Shown piece by piece: positions 17,544-26,482 of a stretch of 64,000 bases of DNA. The stretch covers positions 620,001 through 684,000 of the forward strand of contig CANLOU010000002.1 in the NCBI GenBank assembly GCA_947492995.1, given 5' to 3'. The position numbers and the translations under genes were made by a program. The notes under the pieces were generated by a model that did no database searches, was not told the DNA's origin, and worked only from the letters and a program-made list of their open reading frames with translations. The stretch's first letter is position 1. Each line of letters begins with the position of its first letter. Source of the DNA: an uncultured Litoreibacter sp. GTDB taxonomy: Bacteria; Pseudomonadota; Alphaproteobacteria; Rhodobacterales; Rhodobacteraceae.

Positions 17544-20357
17544 ATGAGTTTCAGCGCCCAAATCTCCCGCGCGCCGCATGCGTTTCAACCCGATATAGGT
17601 CGGGAAGCCGCTGACCTTTTTGCCGAAATGCCGCCCGAATTCCGCGACCTGGTCAAGGGAACAGCCGGGTGCAGCCCCTATCTGGGATCGCTCATTCACC
17701 GTGAAGCAGACTGGGTGCGGATGCTTGGCGATCAATCGGCTGAAGCCTTACGCGATGATATTTTGAAGGATGTCGCAGCTGCGCAAATTGCCAGTCTTGC
17801 TGCTGACCTGCGGCAGGCGAAGCGCCGCATGGCTTTATTGGCAGGTCTGGCTGATCTGGGTGGCGTTTGGACCTTGGAGCAAGTCACTGGCGCGCTAAGC
17901 GATTTGGCCGATGCCAGCGTGGATCGGGGTATTAAGGCTTTGGTCAAATCCGAAATAGATCGCGGGAAACTGCCCGGCCTGACGGAGGAAGACGCGGCCA
18001 CTGCTGGAGGAATGGCAGTGCTGGCGATGGGCAAGATGGGGGCGGGGGAGCTGAACTATTCCTCCGATATCGACCTGATTTGCTTGTTTGATGAAACCCG
18101 ATTTGATCCCGATGATTACCACGACGCGCGGGCGGCTTTTATCCGCGTGACCCGCAAAATGACGGCGCTTTTGTCTGATGTCACGGCTGATGGTTACGTG
18201 TTTCGGACTGACCTCAGGTTGCGCCCTGATGCGTCTGTCACACCTGTCTGCATCGCGATGGAGACCGCTGAGCGCTATTACGAAAGCGTTGGGCGCACTT
18301 GGGAACGGGCGGCCTTCATTAAGGCCCGCACCTGCGCCGGCGACATTGGTGCCGGTGAAAGATTTCTGGAGCGGCTGACGCCATTTGTGTGGCGCAAACA
18401 TCTCGACTTTGCGGCCATACAAGATGCCCATGACATGCGGTTGCGTATTCGTGATCACAAGGGGCTGGGGCGGAAGCTGGCGCTGGAAGGCCACAACATG
18501 AAGCTGGGGCAGGGCGGCATTCGCGAGATCGAATTTTTCACGCAAACTCGCCAAATCATTGCCGGAGGGCGTGACCCTAATCTTCGGGTGCGCGGGACGG
18601 TCGAAGGGCTGGACCGCTTGGGGGATGCCAGCTGGATCAGTCGCGATGTTGCCGCGCAACTGCAAACGAATTACCGCGCCCATCGCGAGGTGGAGCACCG
18701 CCTGCAAATGATCGGAGACGCCCAGACCCATGACCTGCCCACAAGCGCGGAAGGGTTTGACCGACTGGCTGCATTCATGGGGATGGCGCTGCCGGAATTG
18801 AAAGCCGCGTTGACAGACCGGCTGACGGCAACATCGGCTTTGACGGAAGACTTCTTTGCCCCTGACCCCGTCGAGAAAGCGTTGGCAGGCGATGTCGATT
18901 ACTTGGAGAAGTGGCGCAGCCTTCCGGCTTTGCGCAGCCCGCGTGGTGCCGAAATTTTTACGCGGGTGTTTCCCGACATCAAACGCAAATTAGATGCAGC
19001 CGCAAAACCTGACGAGGCCTTGCAAGCGTTTGAGCAGTTTTTGACAGGGTTGCCCGCAGGCGTGCAGGTGTTCTCGCTATTCGAGGCCAACCCGCAATTG
19101 GGTCAGCTCATCGTTGATATTTGCTCTGCCTCCGATGTGCTGGCGACGCATCTTGCGCGCAACGCTCAGGTGTTGGATGCCGTGTTGGGCGGCGAGTTTT
19201 TCAGCGAATGGCCGGATGTCGATGGCTTGGCCGCAGATCTGGCGCGGCGGTTGGCCATCCTGCCTGATTACGAGGCGCAGTTGGATCTGACGCGACGTTG
19301 GCAGAAGGAATGGCATTTCCGCATCGGCGTTCATCAATTGCGCGGTTTGATCCCTCCCGAGGTCGCCGCCAAACAATATGCCGACCTCGCGCAAAGCGTG
19401 TTGCGCGCGCTGTTTCCCGTGGTTCAGGGGCAGTTTGCAGTGAAGCATGGTCAGGCGCCCGGAAAAGGGGCCGCCGTCTTGGCAATGGGGTCGCTCGGCG
19501 CGGGGCGGCTGACGGCAAAATCCGACCTGGACTTGATTGTCATTTATGATCCGGAGGGTATCGAGGCATCAGACGGGCCGCGCCCTCTGAGCACGCGGCC
19601 CTATTTTGCCAAGCTGACACAGGCATTGGTCACGGCGCTGTCGGCACCGACAGCCGAAGGGCGGCTCTATGAAGTGGATATGCGGCTGCGCCCGTCAGGC
19701 CAAAGCGGTCCGGTCGCAACCTCGCTTGAGGCCTTTGACAGCTACCAAAATGAACAGGCTTGGCTGTGGGAGCATATGGCACTGACCCGCGCGCACCCGC
19801 TGGTTGGCGATCCATCTGTTCTGTCCGCGATCGAGGACGTGCGCATCAAAGTGCTGACCAAAGACCGCAATGCTGCGGATGCCGCCACACAAACCCAAGA
19901 GATGCGCCAGCGCTTGGCTGATGCAGGGCGCATTGGCGGCATATGGGACGTCAAGAACGGGGCAGGCGGCGTGCAGGACATTGAGCTTTTTGTCCAAACT
20001 CTGGCGTTGCTCGCAGGTGTCACCATGCGTGGTACGTCAGACCAAATCACGCAAGCGGCCAAGGCGGGCTTCATTGAAAATGGGGAGGCCGTGAAACTGG
20101 CCAAAACGCATAAGAGCTTTGGACGGGTGACCCAAGCCGCACGCTTGCTAGCTGGTGACACGTTCGACCCCGACCTGTTGGGCGCGGGTGGGCAGGCCAT
20201 GTTGCTGCGCGACTTGGCGGCAACGGATCTGGTCGCGTTGGCGGATACACTGGATAAATGTCGCAAACATGCCAAAACCTTGATCGAAACGACGCTGACC
20301 GGTTTGGGAGGCGATGGTATCAGCGGCCAAACAGATGCCAAGGACGTGAGCGCATGA
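17544..20357 (+). CDS. glnE: Bifunctional glutamine synthetase adenylyltransferase/deadenylase
   Basis: Adds and removes AMP on glutamine synthetase in response to nitrogen status through PII. The 937-residue protein has two nucleotidyltransferase halves, each with the G-G/S-x(9)-D-x-D core: KMGAGELNYSSDIDLICLFD in the N-terminal deadenylase half (about residue 165) and SLGAGRLTAKSDLDLIVIYD in the C-terminal adenylase half (about 655), each followed by a PII-uridylyltransferase-like helical domain. The ATG at 17544 is chosen because homologues start near it; the frame extends upstream through the opposite-strand gene. It overlaps the next small gene by ATGA. Confidence 0.96.
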   Translation: MSFSAQISRAPHAFQPDIGREAADLFAEMPPEFRDLVKGTAGCSPYLGSLIHREADWVRMLGDQSAEALRDDILKDVAAAQIASLAADLRQAKRRMALLAGLADLGGVWTLEQVTGALSDLADASVDRGIKALVKSEIDRGKLPGLTEEDAATAGGMAVLAMGKMGAGELNYSSDIDLICLFDETRFDPDDYHDARAAFIRVTRKMTALLSDVTADGYVFRTDLRLRPDASVTPVCIAMETAERYYESVGRTWERAAFIKARTCAGDIGAGERFLERLTPFVWRKHLDFAAIQDAHDMRLRIRDHKGLGRKLALEGHNMKLGQGGIREIEFFTQTRQIIAGGRDPNLRVRGTVEGLDRLGDASWISRDVAAQLQTNYRAHREVEHRLQMIGDAQTHDLPTSAEGFDRLAAFMGMALPELKAALTDRLTATSALTEDFFAPDPVEKALAGDVDYLEKWRSLPALRSPRGAEIFTRVFPDIKRKLDAAAKPDEALQAFEQFLTGLPAGVQVFSLFEANPQLGQLIVDICSASDVLATHLARNAQVLDAVLGGEFFSEWPDVDGLAADLARRLAILPDYEAQLDLTRRWQKEWHFRIGVHQLRGLIPPEVAAKQYADLAQSVLRALFPVVQGQFAVKHGQAPGKGAAVLAMGSLGAGRLTAKSDLDLIVIYDPEGIEASDGPRPLSTRPYFAKLTQALVTALSAPTAEGRLYEVDMRLRPSGQSGPVATSLEAFDSYQNEQAWLWEHMALTRAHPLVGDPSVLSAIEDVRIKVLTKDRNAADAATQTQEMRQRLADAGRIGGIWDVKNGAGGVQDIELFVQTLALLAGVTMRGTSDQITQAAKAGFIENGEAVKLAKTHKSFGRVTQAARLLAGDTFDPDLLGAGGQAMLLRDLAATDLVALADTLDKCRKHAKTLIETTLTGLGGDGISGQTDAKDVSA

Positions 20358-20632
20358 CCCGATCAAAACCAACGTATGACCCGAAAGGGTTGGTTCAAGA
20401 CGCCTACCGCATCGAGGGGATCACTGCGGGCGAGTGCCGGTCGATCTTCCTCGATTGGGCGCTTAGCGTGCCTTTGGGCGCGGATCATCCGACGCTGATT
20501 GATGCGCTGCTGACGCAATATGCGGGCGCTCAACCCGATCACCCGATGACGAAGGTGCTCCGCGAGGGGTTGGCGGCAAAGCCAGCCGTTGGACGACGTG
20601 GGGGGCGTGCCGCTCGCGTGAAATCAAACTAA
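20354..20632 (+). CDS. Conserved small protein downstream of glnE, unknown function
   Basis: A 92-residue soluble protein (MTRSKPTYDPKGLVQDAYRI start, basic Arg/Gly-rich end RRGGRAARVKSN). Translation is coupled to glnE by ATGA overlap, and the gene ends at a strong terminator. The body, DAYRIEGITAGECRSIFLDWALSVP, is one I associate with a short conserved roseobacter protein of unknown function. Being the last gene of a glnE operon, a link with nitrogen control is possible but only inferred. Confidence 0.75.
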   Translation: MTRSKPTYDPKGLVQDAYRIEGITAGECRSIFLDWALSVPLGADHPTLIDALLTQYAGAQPDHPMTKVLREGLAAKPAVGRRGGRAARVKSN

Positions 20633-20633
20633 A

Positions 20634-20665
20634 AAGCGCCCCGTACCGCAAAGGTCGGGGCGCTT
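20634..20665. terminator. Bidirectional terminator between glnE operon and ialB
   Basis: A perfect 10-bp stem, AAGCGCCCCG (20634-20643) and CGGGGCGCTT (20656-20665), with a 12-base loop, placed between convergent genes. AAA/TT tails on both sides fit use from both strands. Confidence 0.75.
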
Positions 20666-20688
20666 CTGAACCTCTATAATTCGTTCGG

Positions 20689-21327
20689 CTATTCAGCCGG
20701 CTTGGTCGCGATGGTGACGGCTTCAAATCCAGCGGTAAAGCCGGTCAAGGAGACCGTCAGCTCAACCTTCTGGTCCGGTGCCTGCGCCGGAACGACGACG
20801 ATCTTCGCTTCGTTGCCACGCTTGAAGGACGCGATGTCGCCATTGGTAAAGCCCACGCGTGAGAAGCAGCCGATCTGCGCGCAGAAGGTGAAGGGGTACA
20901 CCTTGGCCTGACCGCCATCGACAGAGACCTGAACTTGCTGGGTCAGCAAGGTTTCAAGCGGTGTGACGATGGTTGCGCCTGCCGCCAGCTGGTCGTCAGC
21001 GGGCAGATTGAACAAGTTGATCTCGGCGACGGAATTGCCGTTCTGGTCTTCAAGCAGCTGGTAAAGCTGGCACGGCTCCTGTTGTCCCTCGGGGACGCGG
21101 ATACAGCGGAGATCCCAGTCGCCATGCTCGGACCGGACATAGGGCTCGCCTTGGCCAGCAACTTCTTGGCCGGTTGACAGCCCATCCGTGCGAGGCGTGT
21201 CGCCATCAGCGGGGGCATCAGCCTCGGTGGTTGTTTCGGCTGGTGTTTCGGTGGTGGTCTGCGCAGCGGCGGGGGCAGCCAGTGCCATCACAGCGCACAG
21301 GGTCAGAAATTTGAAAAAATCGGACAT
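20689..21327 (-). CDS. Invasion-associated locus B (IalB) family protein
   Basis: A secreted 212-residue protein: signal peptide ending at AAPAAAQ (residue about 22), a Thr/Glu/Asp-rich linker (residues 23-65), then the IalB domain with HGDWDLRCIRVPEGQQEPCQ, LLTQQVQVSVDGG and FTFCAQIGCFSRVGF, which carry four cysteines likely to form disulfides. The domain was named in Bartonella, but it is widespread in free-living alphaproteobacteria, where its periplasmic role is unknown. The start at 21327 (MSDFFKF) is preferred over 21342. The gene ends at the bidirectional terminator. Confidence 0.85.
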   Translation of the reverse strand: MSDFFKFLTLCAVMALAAPAAAQTTTETPAETTTEADAPADGDTPRTDGLSTGQEVAGQGEPYVRSEHGDWDLRCIRVPEGQQEPCQLYQLLEDQNGNSVAEINLFNLPADDQLAAGATIVTPLETLLTQQVQVSVDGGQAKVYPFTFCAQIGCFSRVGFTNGDIASFKRGNEAKIVVVPAQAPDQKVELTVSLTGFTAGFEAVTIATKPAE

Positions 21328-21467
21328 CTTGCTTCCATACAAAGGTTAATCCCGCATTGATTAGCATGGCTGAAAAGCGGTGTCAGGGCCGAAAAGCGGC
21401 CTTATCCCCTTTGTGCAGGCAAAAATTCGCGCAGGCTGACATAAATGGAAACGGATGCTTAGAATTG

Positions 21468-21529
21468 AAAAAAGGGTCTGAAACCAGACCCTTCTTCCTA
21501 TTTCTCCCCGTCGGACTGGCCGACTTATT
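21468..21529 (-). ncRNA. Candidate small RNA A
   Basis: Predicted from a promoter-like pair (-10 at 21536-21541, -35 at 21559-21564) followed by a strong minus-strand terminator: AAGGGTCTG (21472-21480 on plus) pairs with CAGACCCTT (21485-21493), a four-base loop, and the minus strand then reads six T. The predicted transcript is about 62 nt, with a short 5' hairpin (TCGG/CCGA, 21511-21523) and a purine-rich single-stranded middle. No known family is recognised. Confidence 0.4.
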
Positions 21530-21535
21530 GCCGTG

Positions 21536-21564
21536 ACGCTACGGCACAGGTTGGCAGGCGTCAA
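21536..21564 (-). promoter_or_regulatory. Promoter-like pair before small RNA A
   Basis: Minus strand TTGACG (21559-21564), 17 bases, TAGCGT (21536-21541). It points towards the terminator at 21468-21493 and towards no protein gene in between. Confidence 0.4.
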
Positions 21565-21600
21565 CTAAGAATATTCGCAAGTCACGCGCGCCTACCGCGC

Positions 21601-21700
21601 AAAAAAAGGGCCGTGCCACAGGGACACGGCCAGTCGACAGGGAGGAAGTGACGCCACGCCGCCGAATAGGGCGGCGCAGCGGCAACGCGATCACTCTGGC
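21601..21700 (-). ncRNA. Candidate small RNA B with anti-Shine-Dalgarno-like segment
   Basis: On the minus strand GGCCGTG...CACGGCC (21609-21631) is followed by seven T (21601-21607), a textbook terminator. Upstream of it lie the single-stranded pyrimidine segment CACTTCCTCC (21641-21650) and a second stem of 7 bp (21657-21663 with 21670-21676). CCUCC-rich loops are typical of some Rhodobacter small RNAs. The 5' end is not defined and no strong promoter is visible, so the right border is approximate. Confidence 0.4.
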
Positions 21701-21755
21701 ATAGAGAGGTTAAAAATGTATGTTCGGGCGCAGAAGTAGAATAGGGCGGGACGAC

Positions 21756-23309
21756 ATGGCTGAACTGAATGACATATTCGTAGGCGGCGGCGGCGAAGAA
21801 TACGCCGAAAAGCAGCATCTTTTGCTGAAATACGCCAACCGCCACGGATTGATTGCGGGTGCAACCGGGACGGGAAAGACCGTAACGTTGCAAATTCTTG
21901 CTGAGAATTTTGCCAATCAGGGCGTGCCCGTCTTTATGTCCGATGTGAAAGGCGATTTGTCAGGCCTCGCGATCTCGGGGTCGCCAGATCACAAGCTGCA
22001 CACGCCATTTATGGAACGGGCCGCAAAGATAGGGTTCGACGACTTCAGCTACCAAGCCTTCCCTGTCACATTCTGGGACCTCTACGGAGAAAAGGGCCAC
22101 CCCGTCCGCACCACCGTTTCAGAAATGGGGCCTTTGCTGTTGTCGCAGCTCTTGGAGCTTAGCGAGGCGCAAGAAGGCATTTTGAACATCGCATTCCGCG
22201 TGGCTGACGAAGAGGGCCTGCCGCTGCTTGATCTCAAAGATCTGCAAGCCTTGCTGGTCTGGATCGGAGAAAACGCAAAAACGCTCGCCCTGCGGTATGG
22301 CTTTGTATCCTCCAATTCGGTGGGTGCGATCCAGCGCCGTCTGCTTGTTCTGGAAAATCAGGGTGCGGCTGATTTCTTCGGTGAACCGGCGCTGGAGCTT
22401 GAAGACATGTTTCATGTCGACAGCGAAGGGCGCGGCCAGATCAACATTCTGGCAGCCGACAAATTGATGAACGCGCCAAAACTCTATGCAACCTTCCTGC
22501 TTTGGATGCTTGCAGAACTGTTTGAAACGCTGCCCGAGATTGGCGATCCAGACAAACCGCGGTTTGTCTTCTTCTTTGACGAGGCGCACCTGCTGTTTGA
22601 TGGCGCGCCAAAGGCGCTGGTCGACAAGGTCGAACAAGTGGCGCGCCTGATCCGCTCAAAAGGGGTGGGTGTCTATTTCGTGACCCAAAATCCGGCTGAT
22701 GTCCCCGAAGACATCCTTGGCCAGCTCGGCAACCGTGTGCAGCACGCGCTTCGCGCGTTTACCCGCAAGGACCAAAAAGACTTGCGGGCTGCGGCGGATA
22801 CGTACCGCGAAAATCCGCGGTTCGACATCGAAGACGCGATCAAAGAGGTGGGCGTCGGCGAGGCGGTGACGTCATTGCTTATCAAGAAGGGGATGCCCGG
22901 CGTGGCCGAGCGCACCTTGATACGTCCTCCGTCCTCGCAGCTTGGCCCGATCACTAAGATCGAGCGTAAGGCCGTGCTGATGAGCTCGCCAGTTGCGGGC
23001 AAATATGAGGACGTGCTGGACCGCGACAGCGCCTTCGAGATGCTTGCGGAACGCGCAGCCAAGGCCGCCAAAGAGGCGGAAGAGGCGGAAGCCAAAGAAG
23101 AGCAGATGGAGGCGCGGGACCGCGAATACCAGACAGGGCGTCGCTATACGGGCAATCGTGTCGGGCGGTCCACGACCAAACGCAAGACGACGCGCCGCGG
23201 CGATTCCGTCGGAACAGCTTTTGCCAAGTCGATGATGCGGTCCATCGGCACCAAGGCAGGGACCGCCTTGGTGCGTGGTGTGATGGGGTCGTTGTTTAAG
23301 GGGCGCTAG
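21756..23309 (+). CDS. HerA-like ATPase, DUF853 (YjgR) family
   Basis: A 517-residue P-loop ATPase. Walker A is GATGTGKT at about residues 34-41, Walker B is [14 protein letters not shown] near 280, and [30 protein letters not shown] is the conserved arginine-finger region. A Glu/Ala/Lys-rich coiled segment (residues 430-460) precedes a basic tail. The family (DUF853, helicase HerA C-terminal-like) is related to DNA-translocating HerA/FtsK pumps, but its cellular role is not established. The ATG at 21756 (after GGGCGGGAC) is preferred to the in-frame 21720. The stop codon lies inside the terminator stem. Confidence 0.88.
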   Translation: MAELNDIFVGGGGEEYAEKQHLLLKYANRHGLIAGATGTGKTVTLQILAENFANQGVPVFMSDVKGDLSGLAISGSPDHKLHTPFMERAAKIGFDDFSYQAFPVTFWDLYGEKGHPVRTTVSEMGPLLLSQLLELSEAQEGILNIAFRVADEEGLPLLDLKDLQALLVWIGENAKTLALRYGFVSSNSVGAIQRRLLVLENQGAADFFGEPALELEDMFHVDSEGRGQINILAADKLMNAPKLYATFLLWMLAELFETLPEIGDPDKPRFVFFFDEAHLLFDGAPKALVDKVEQVARLIRSKGVGVYFVTQNPADVPEDILGQLGNRVQHALRAFTRKDQKDLRAAADTYRENPRFDIEDAIKEVGVGEAVTSLLIKKGMPGVAERTLIRPPSSQLGPITKIERKAVLMSSPVAGKYEDVLDRDSAFEMLAERAAKAAKEAEEAEAKEEQMEARDREYQTGRRYTGNRVGRSTTKRKTTRRGDSVGTAFAKSMMRSIGTKAGTALVRGVMGSLFKGR

Positions 23310-23320
23310 ACCAGCGCCCC
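23300..23320. terminator. Bidirectional terminator containing the ATPase stop codon
   Basis: GGGGCGCT (23300-23307) and AGCGCCCC (23313-23320) with a five-base loop; the TAG stop of the ATPase gene (23307-23309) starts in the stem. AAAATAA follows on plus. It lies between convergent genes. Confidence 0.7.
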
Positions 23321-23339
23321 AAAATAACGCCGAGTATCT

Positions 23340-24347
23340 TTACTCGTCGAAATTCACTTCTTCTGTGATGCGCAATGCGGCTGGGCGATGCCCGGCCAGC
23401 GTCATCAGATTGACGTCGTCGGCGGTGAACGTGCCCCAGCCTTTCACCAGTTCAATCGCCTCGGAACCCGGGGCGACGGGGTATTCGAAATTGGCTTCCG
23501 CGTAGATGACCTGCGCCTCAGGGGAGGCAAGGAATTCCATCAATTTGACTGCCGCTTCGGGGTTGGGGGAGGCTTTGGTCATGGCGACGCCCGAGACGTT
23601 CACATGCGTGCCACCATCGGCGAAGGTCGGGAAAACAATGCGCACGCTGTCGGCCCATTCCTTTTGCTCGTCGTCGTCAAGCATTTTGCCCATGTAGTAG
23701 GTGTTGCCCACCGATATGTCGCATTCGCCAGCCCAGATGGCCTTTACCTGCGCGCGGTCATTGCCTTGTGGCTTGCGGGCAAGGTTGTCTTTGACGCCTT
23801 GTAGCCAGGACTTTGCGCCATCTTCGCCCGCATGTTCGATCACGGCGGAGGTCAGCGCCACGTTATAGGCATGGGTGCCGGAACGGGTGCAGATGCGGCC
23901 CTTCCATTTGGGGTCAGCCAGATCTTCGTAGGTGGTGACCTCGCCATCGGCGACACGGTCTTTGGACGCGTAAATGATGCGCGCGCGGGTGGTCACGCCA
24001 AACCAGTGATTTTCCGGGTCGCGGTACGTTTCGGGAATGTTGGCCGTCAGTGCTTCGCTTTCGACCGGCTGGGTCAGTCCTGCCTCGACAACAGCGCTCA
24101 GTCGGGAGATGTCGACGGTAAACACAACGTCGGCTGGAGAGCGGTCGCCTTCGGCTTTCAGCCGCTCCACCATCCCCTTGTTGAGGAAGACCACGTTTAC
24201 GTCGATGCCAGTCTGGGCGGTGAACGCGTCAGTCAGTGGCTGGATCAGTTCAGGCTGACGATAGGAATAGATGTTGACCTCTTCCGCCATAGCGGGGGCG
24301 GCGATTGCCATGCAGCTTGTCGCAAAAAGCGCGGTGCGCAAAGTCAT
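23340..24347 (-). CDS. Fe(3+) ABC transporter substrate-binding protein (FbpA/FutA type)
   Basis: Periplasmic ferric-iron-binding protein. The 335-residue protein has a signal peptide ending AAPAMAEE, then VNIYSYRQPELIQPL, the DVVFTVDISRL block and a hinge/ligand region with the two adjacent tyrosines in VGNTYYMGKML (residues about 214-224), which coordinate Fe3+ in FbpA. It stands alone here without permease or ATPase genes, so these must be elsewhere. A promoter with a TGA-N9-TCA box just upstream suggests iron-responsive control by a RirA-type regulator. Confidence 0.92.
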   Translation of the reverse strand: MTLRTALFATSCMAIAAPAMAEEVNIYSYRQPELIQPLTDAFTAQTGIDVNVVFLNKGMVERLKAEGDRSPADVVFTVDISRLSAVVEAGLTQPVESEALTANIPETYRDPENHWFGVTTRARIIYASKDRVADGEVTTYEDLADPKWKGRICTRSGTHAYNVALTSAVIEHAGEDGAKSWLQGVKDNLARKPQGNDRAQVKAIWAGECDISVGNTYYMGKMLDDDEQKEWADSVRIVFPTFADGGTHVNVSGVAMTKASPNPEAAVKLMEFLASPEAQVIYAEANFEYPVAPGSEAIELVKGWGTFTADDVNLMTLAGHRPAALRITEEVNFDE

Positions 24348-24381
24348 GTGATGTCCTCTGACTTAAGTGATTTGATGTCGT

Positions 24382-24429
24382 TTTATTCCTGACAAAAACA
24401 CTTTGGTCAATACCTGAATAAATTAATCA
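24382..24429 (-). promoter_or_regulatory. Promoter and iron-responsive (IRO-type) box of the iron-binding protein gene
   Basis: Minus strand: -35 TTGACC (24405-24410), 17-base spacer, -10 AATAAA (24382-24387), 35 bases before the start codon. Four bases upstream of the -35 is TGA-N9-TCA (24415-24429), the form known for RirA-bound IRO boxes in alphaproteobacteria; it overlaps the mazG stop codon. Box assignment is by pattern, not experiment. Confidence 0.6.
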
Positions 24430-25241
24430 GGTTTGTTTTTTTCCTCTAGCTTGGCCGCATCCCACAGGCTGTCCATTTCTTCGAGGTCGGATTGGGCAGG
24501 CGTCTTGCCGCGCTCTGACAGCAGGCTTTCCACTCTTTCAAAGCGTCTGGTGAATTTGGCGTTGGCCGCGCGCAATGCATCCTCTGCATCGACGTTCAAG
24601 TGTCGGCCCAAATTGGCGACAACGAATAAAAGGTCGCCGAATTCTTCCTCGACTTCCTTTTGTGTCAATGTGTTACGCGCCTCAGTTAATTCGGCGGCCT
24701 CTTCCTGTATTTTGTCGATCACCTCATCGGTTGAGGGCCAATCGAAGCCAACCCGCGCGGCGCGTTTTTGCAGTTTCACGGCCCGCATCAGCGCGGGCAA
24801 GCCAATCGCGACGCCGTCCAAGGTGCCGCCTTGGGATTTGCCCGCACGCTCAGCCGCTTTGATTTTTTCCCAATCGGCGGTTTGCTGCTCGGCCGATTTG
24901 TCGCGGCTCTCATCTCCAAACACATGTGGGTGGCGGGCCAGCATCTTGTCGCTGATGTTATTTGCGACAGAGGCAAAGTCGAAATGTCCTGCCTCGCTGC
25001 CCATTTGCGTATGATAGACCGTCTGCAGCAGCAAATCGCCCAATTCGCCCTCCAATTCGGTCATATCCTCGCGCGCGATCGCGTCGGCGACCTCGTAGGC
25101 CTCCTCGATCGTGTAGGGGGCGATGGAGGCGAAGGATTGTTCGATATCCCAAGGACAGCCAGTTTCGGGCTCACGCAGGCGGCGCATGATCTCAATCAGA
25201 CGCTCCATGGGTTTTGTTGGGTCATAAATCAGCTCGGTCAT
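24423..25241 (-). CDS. mazG: Nucleoside triphosphate pyrophosphohydrolase MazG
   Basis: Hydrolyses NTPs and dNTPs to the monophosphate and pyrophosphate. The 272-residue protein has two MazG domains: the first with LREPETGCPWDIEQSF and the EEAYEVADAI metal-binding E-E-x(n)-E-x-x-D arrangement (residues about 20-110), and the second in the C-terminal half with EEAAELTEAR and EEEFGDLLFVVANL. The start ATG at 25241 (MTELIYDPTK) is preferred; the frame is open upstream to 25280. Its end overlaps the iron box of the next gene. Confidence 0.93.
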   Translation of the reverse strand: MTELIYDPTKPMERLIEIMRRLREPETGCPWDIEQSFASIAPYTIEEAYEVADAIAREDMTELEGELGDLLLQTVYHTQMGSEAGHFDFASVANNISDKMLARHPHVFGDESRDKSAEQQTADWEKIKAAERAGKSQGGTLDGVAIGLPALMRAVKLQKRAARVGFDWPSTDEVIDKIQEEAAELTEARNTLTQKEVEEEFGDLLFVVANLGRHLNVDAEDALRAANAKFTRRFERVESLLSERGKTPAQSDLEEMDSLWDAAKLEEKNKPD

Positions 25242-25298
25242 TGCGGAGGCCTCGGGTTTGCGCAAACGTGTCGACACCACATCACGAAGGAGCCCTCA

Positions 25299-26465
25299 AT
25301 GCCACCCGTCAACCGTATCGCCGACTTTGCCGAGGACATGAAAGGCTGGCGCCGCTGGTTGCATCAAAACCCGGAGCTTCAATTCGAATGCCATAAAACG
25401 GCAGCATTTGTGGTCGAGCGGCTCAAGGAGTTCGGGATCACAGACATTCACGAGGGCATTGCCACCACCGGCGTTGTGGCGATCATTGAAGGGCGGGGCG
25501 ATGGTCCGACCATCGGGCTGCGCGCCGATATGGACGCATTGCCAATTCTTGAAGCGACGGGGTTGGACTATGCCTCCAAGGAAGAGGGCAAGATGCATGC
25601 CTGCGGGCATGATGGGCATACGACAATGTTGTTGGGCGCTGCGCGGTATCTGGCAGAGACGCGCAATTTCGCAGGCCGTGTCGCGCTAATCTTTCAACCA
25701 GCCGAAGAAGGCGGTGGGGGCGCTGGGGTGATGGTCGAAGAGGGCATCATGGAGCGCTTCGACATTGCGCAGGTCTATGGCATCCACAACGCGCCGGGTC
25801 ATACGCTTGGCTGCTTTTACACAACGCCGGGCGCAATCATGGCTGCGGCAGATACATTCCACATTCATGTAACCGGTCAGGGCGGGCATGGTGCCTATCC
25901 GCATGAATGCAAAGATCCGGTCGTGGCAGCTGTCGCAATTTGCAACGGGCTTCAGACAATCGTGTCTCGCAACCGGCGTGGATTGGACGATCTGGTGGTT
26001 TCGGTCACCCAGATACACACCGGGACAATTGACAACGTGATCCCTGACACGGCCTACCTGAACGGCACCGTGCGCACGTTTGACACGGCCGTGCAGAAGA
26101 TGGTCATCGACCGGATGCAGGCGATTTGTGACGGGGTGGCACAGGCCTATGAGGTTGACGTGTCATTCGAATTTGAAAAAGGCTATCCGCCGACAATCAA
26201 CAACGCCGAAAAGGCCGCGTTCGCGGTTGAAGTAGCGCAAGAGATCGCCGGTGAGGCCGGTGTGATCGGCGACGCCGGGCCTGAAATGGGGGCGGAAGAC
26301 TTCGCCTATATGCTAGAGGCGCGGCCCGGTGCCTATCTGTTCATGGGGCAGGGCGAGGGCGCTGGCCTGCATCATCCCGCCTATGACTTTAACGATGAGG
26401 CTGCGCCATTTGGCGCAAGTTTCTTCGCAAAATTGGTCGAAACGGCGCAACCGCTGGAAAAATGA
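25299..26465 (+). CDS. M20 family amidohydrolase (hippurate hydrolase-like)
   Basis: A zinc amidohydrolase of 388 residues, related to N-acyl-amino-acid amidohydrolases and hippuricases. Metal-binding motifs are visible: GLRADMDALPILE, the MHACGHDGHTTMLL block and IFQPAEEGGGGA; the dimerisation lid includes GQGGHGAYPH. The ATG at 25299 follows GAAGGAG with correct spacing; the long frame upstream of it lies antisense to mazG. Substrate is not predictable: the family handles N-acetyl, N-benzoyl and auxin conjugates. A palindromic repeat follows the stop. Confidence 0.9.
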   Translation: MPPVNRIADFAEDMKGWRRWLHQNPELQFECHKTAAFVVERLKEFGITDIHEGIATTGVVAIIEGRGDGPTIGLRADMDALPILEATGLDYASKEEGKMHACGHDGHTTMLLGAARYLAETRNFAGRVALIFQPAEEGGGGAGVMVEEGIMERFDIAQVYGIHNAPGHTLGCFYTTPGAIMAAADTFHIHVTGQGGHGAYPHECKDPVVAAVAICNGLQTIVSRNRRGLDDLVVSVTQIHTGTIDNVIPDTAYLNGTVRTFDTAVQKMVIDRMQAICDGVAQAYEVDVSFEFEKGYPPTINNAEKAAFAVEVAQEIAGEAGVIGDAGPEMGAEDFAYMLEARPGAYLFMGQGEGAGLHHPAYDFNDEAAPFGASFFAKLVETAQPLEK

Positions 26466-26482
26466 GCGCTTCGCGCGCCAGA

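Larger units (their letters stand above)
21328..21755. other. 428-base region without a protein gene, holding two candidate minus-strand RNA units
   Basis: This region separates divergent genes (ialB minus, DUF853 ATPase plus). It holds two minus-strand intrinsic terminators with runs of six and seven T, which belong to neither flanking protein gene, and a promoter-like pair. Reading frames here are short and lack ribosome binding sites. Confidence 0.6.
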
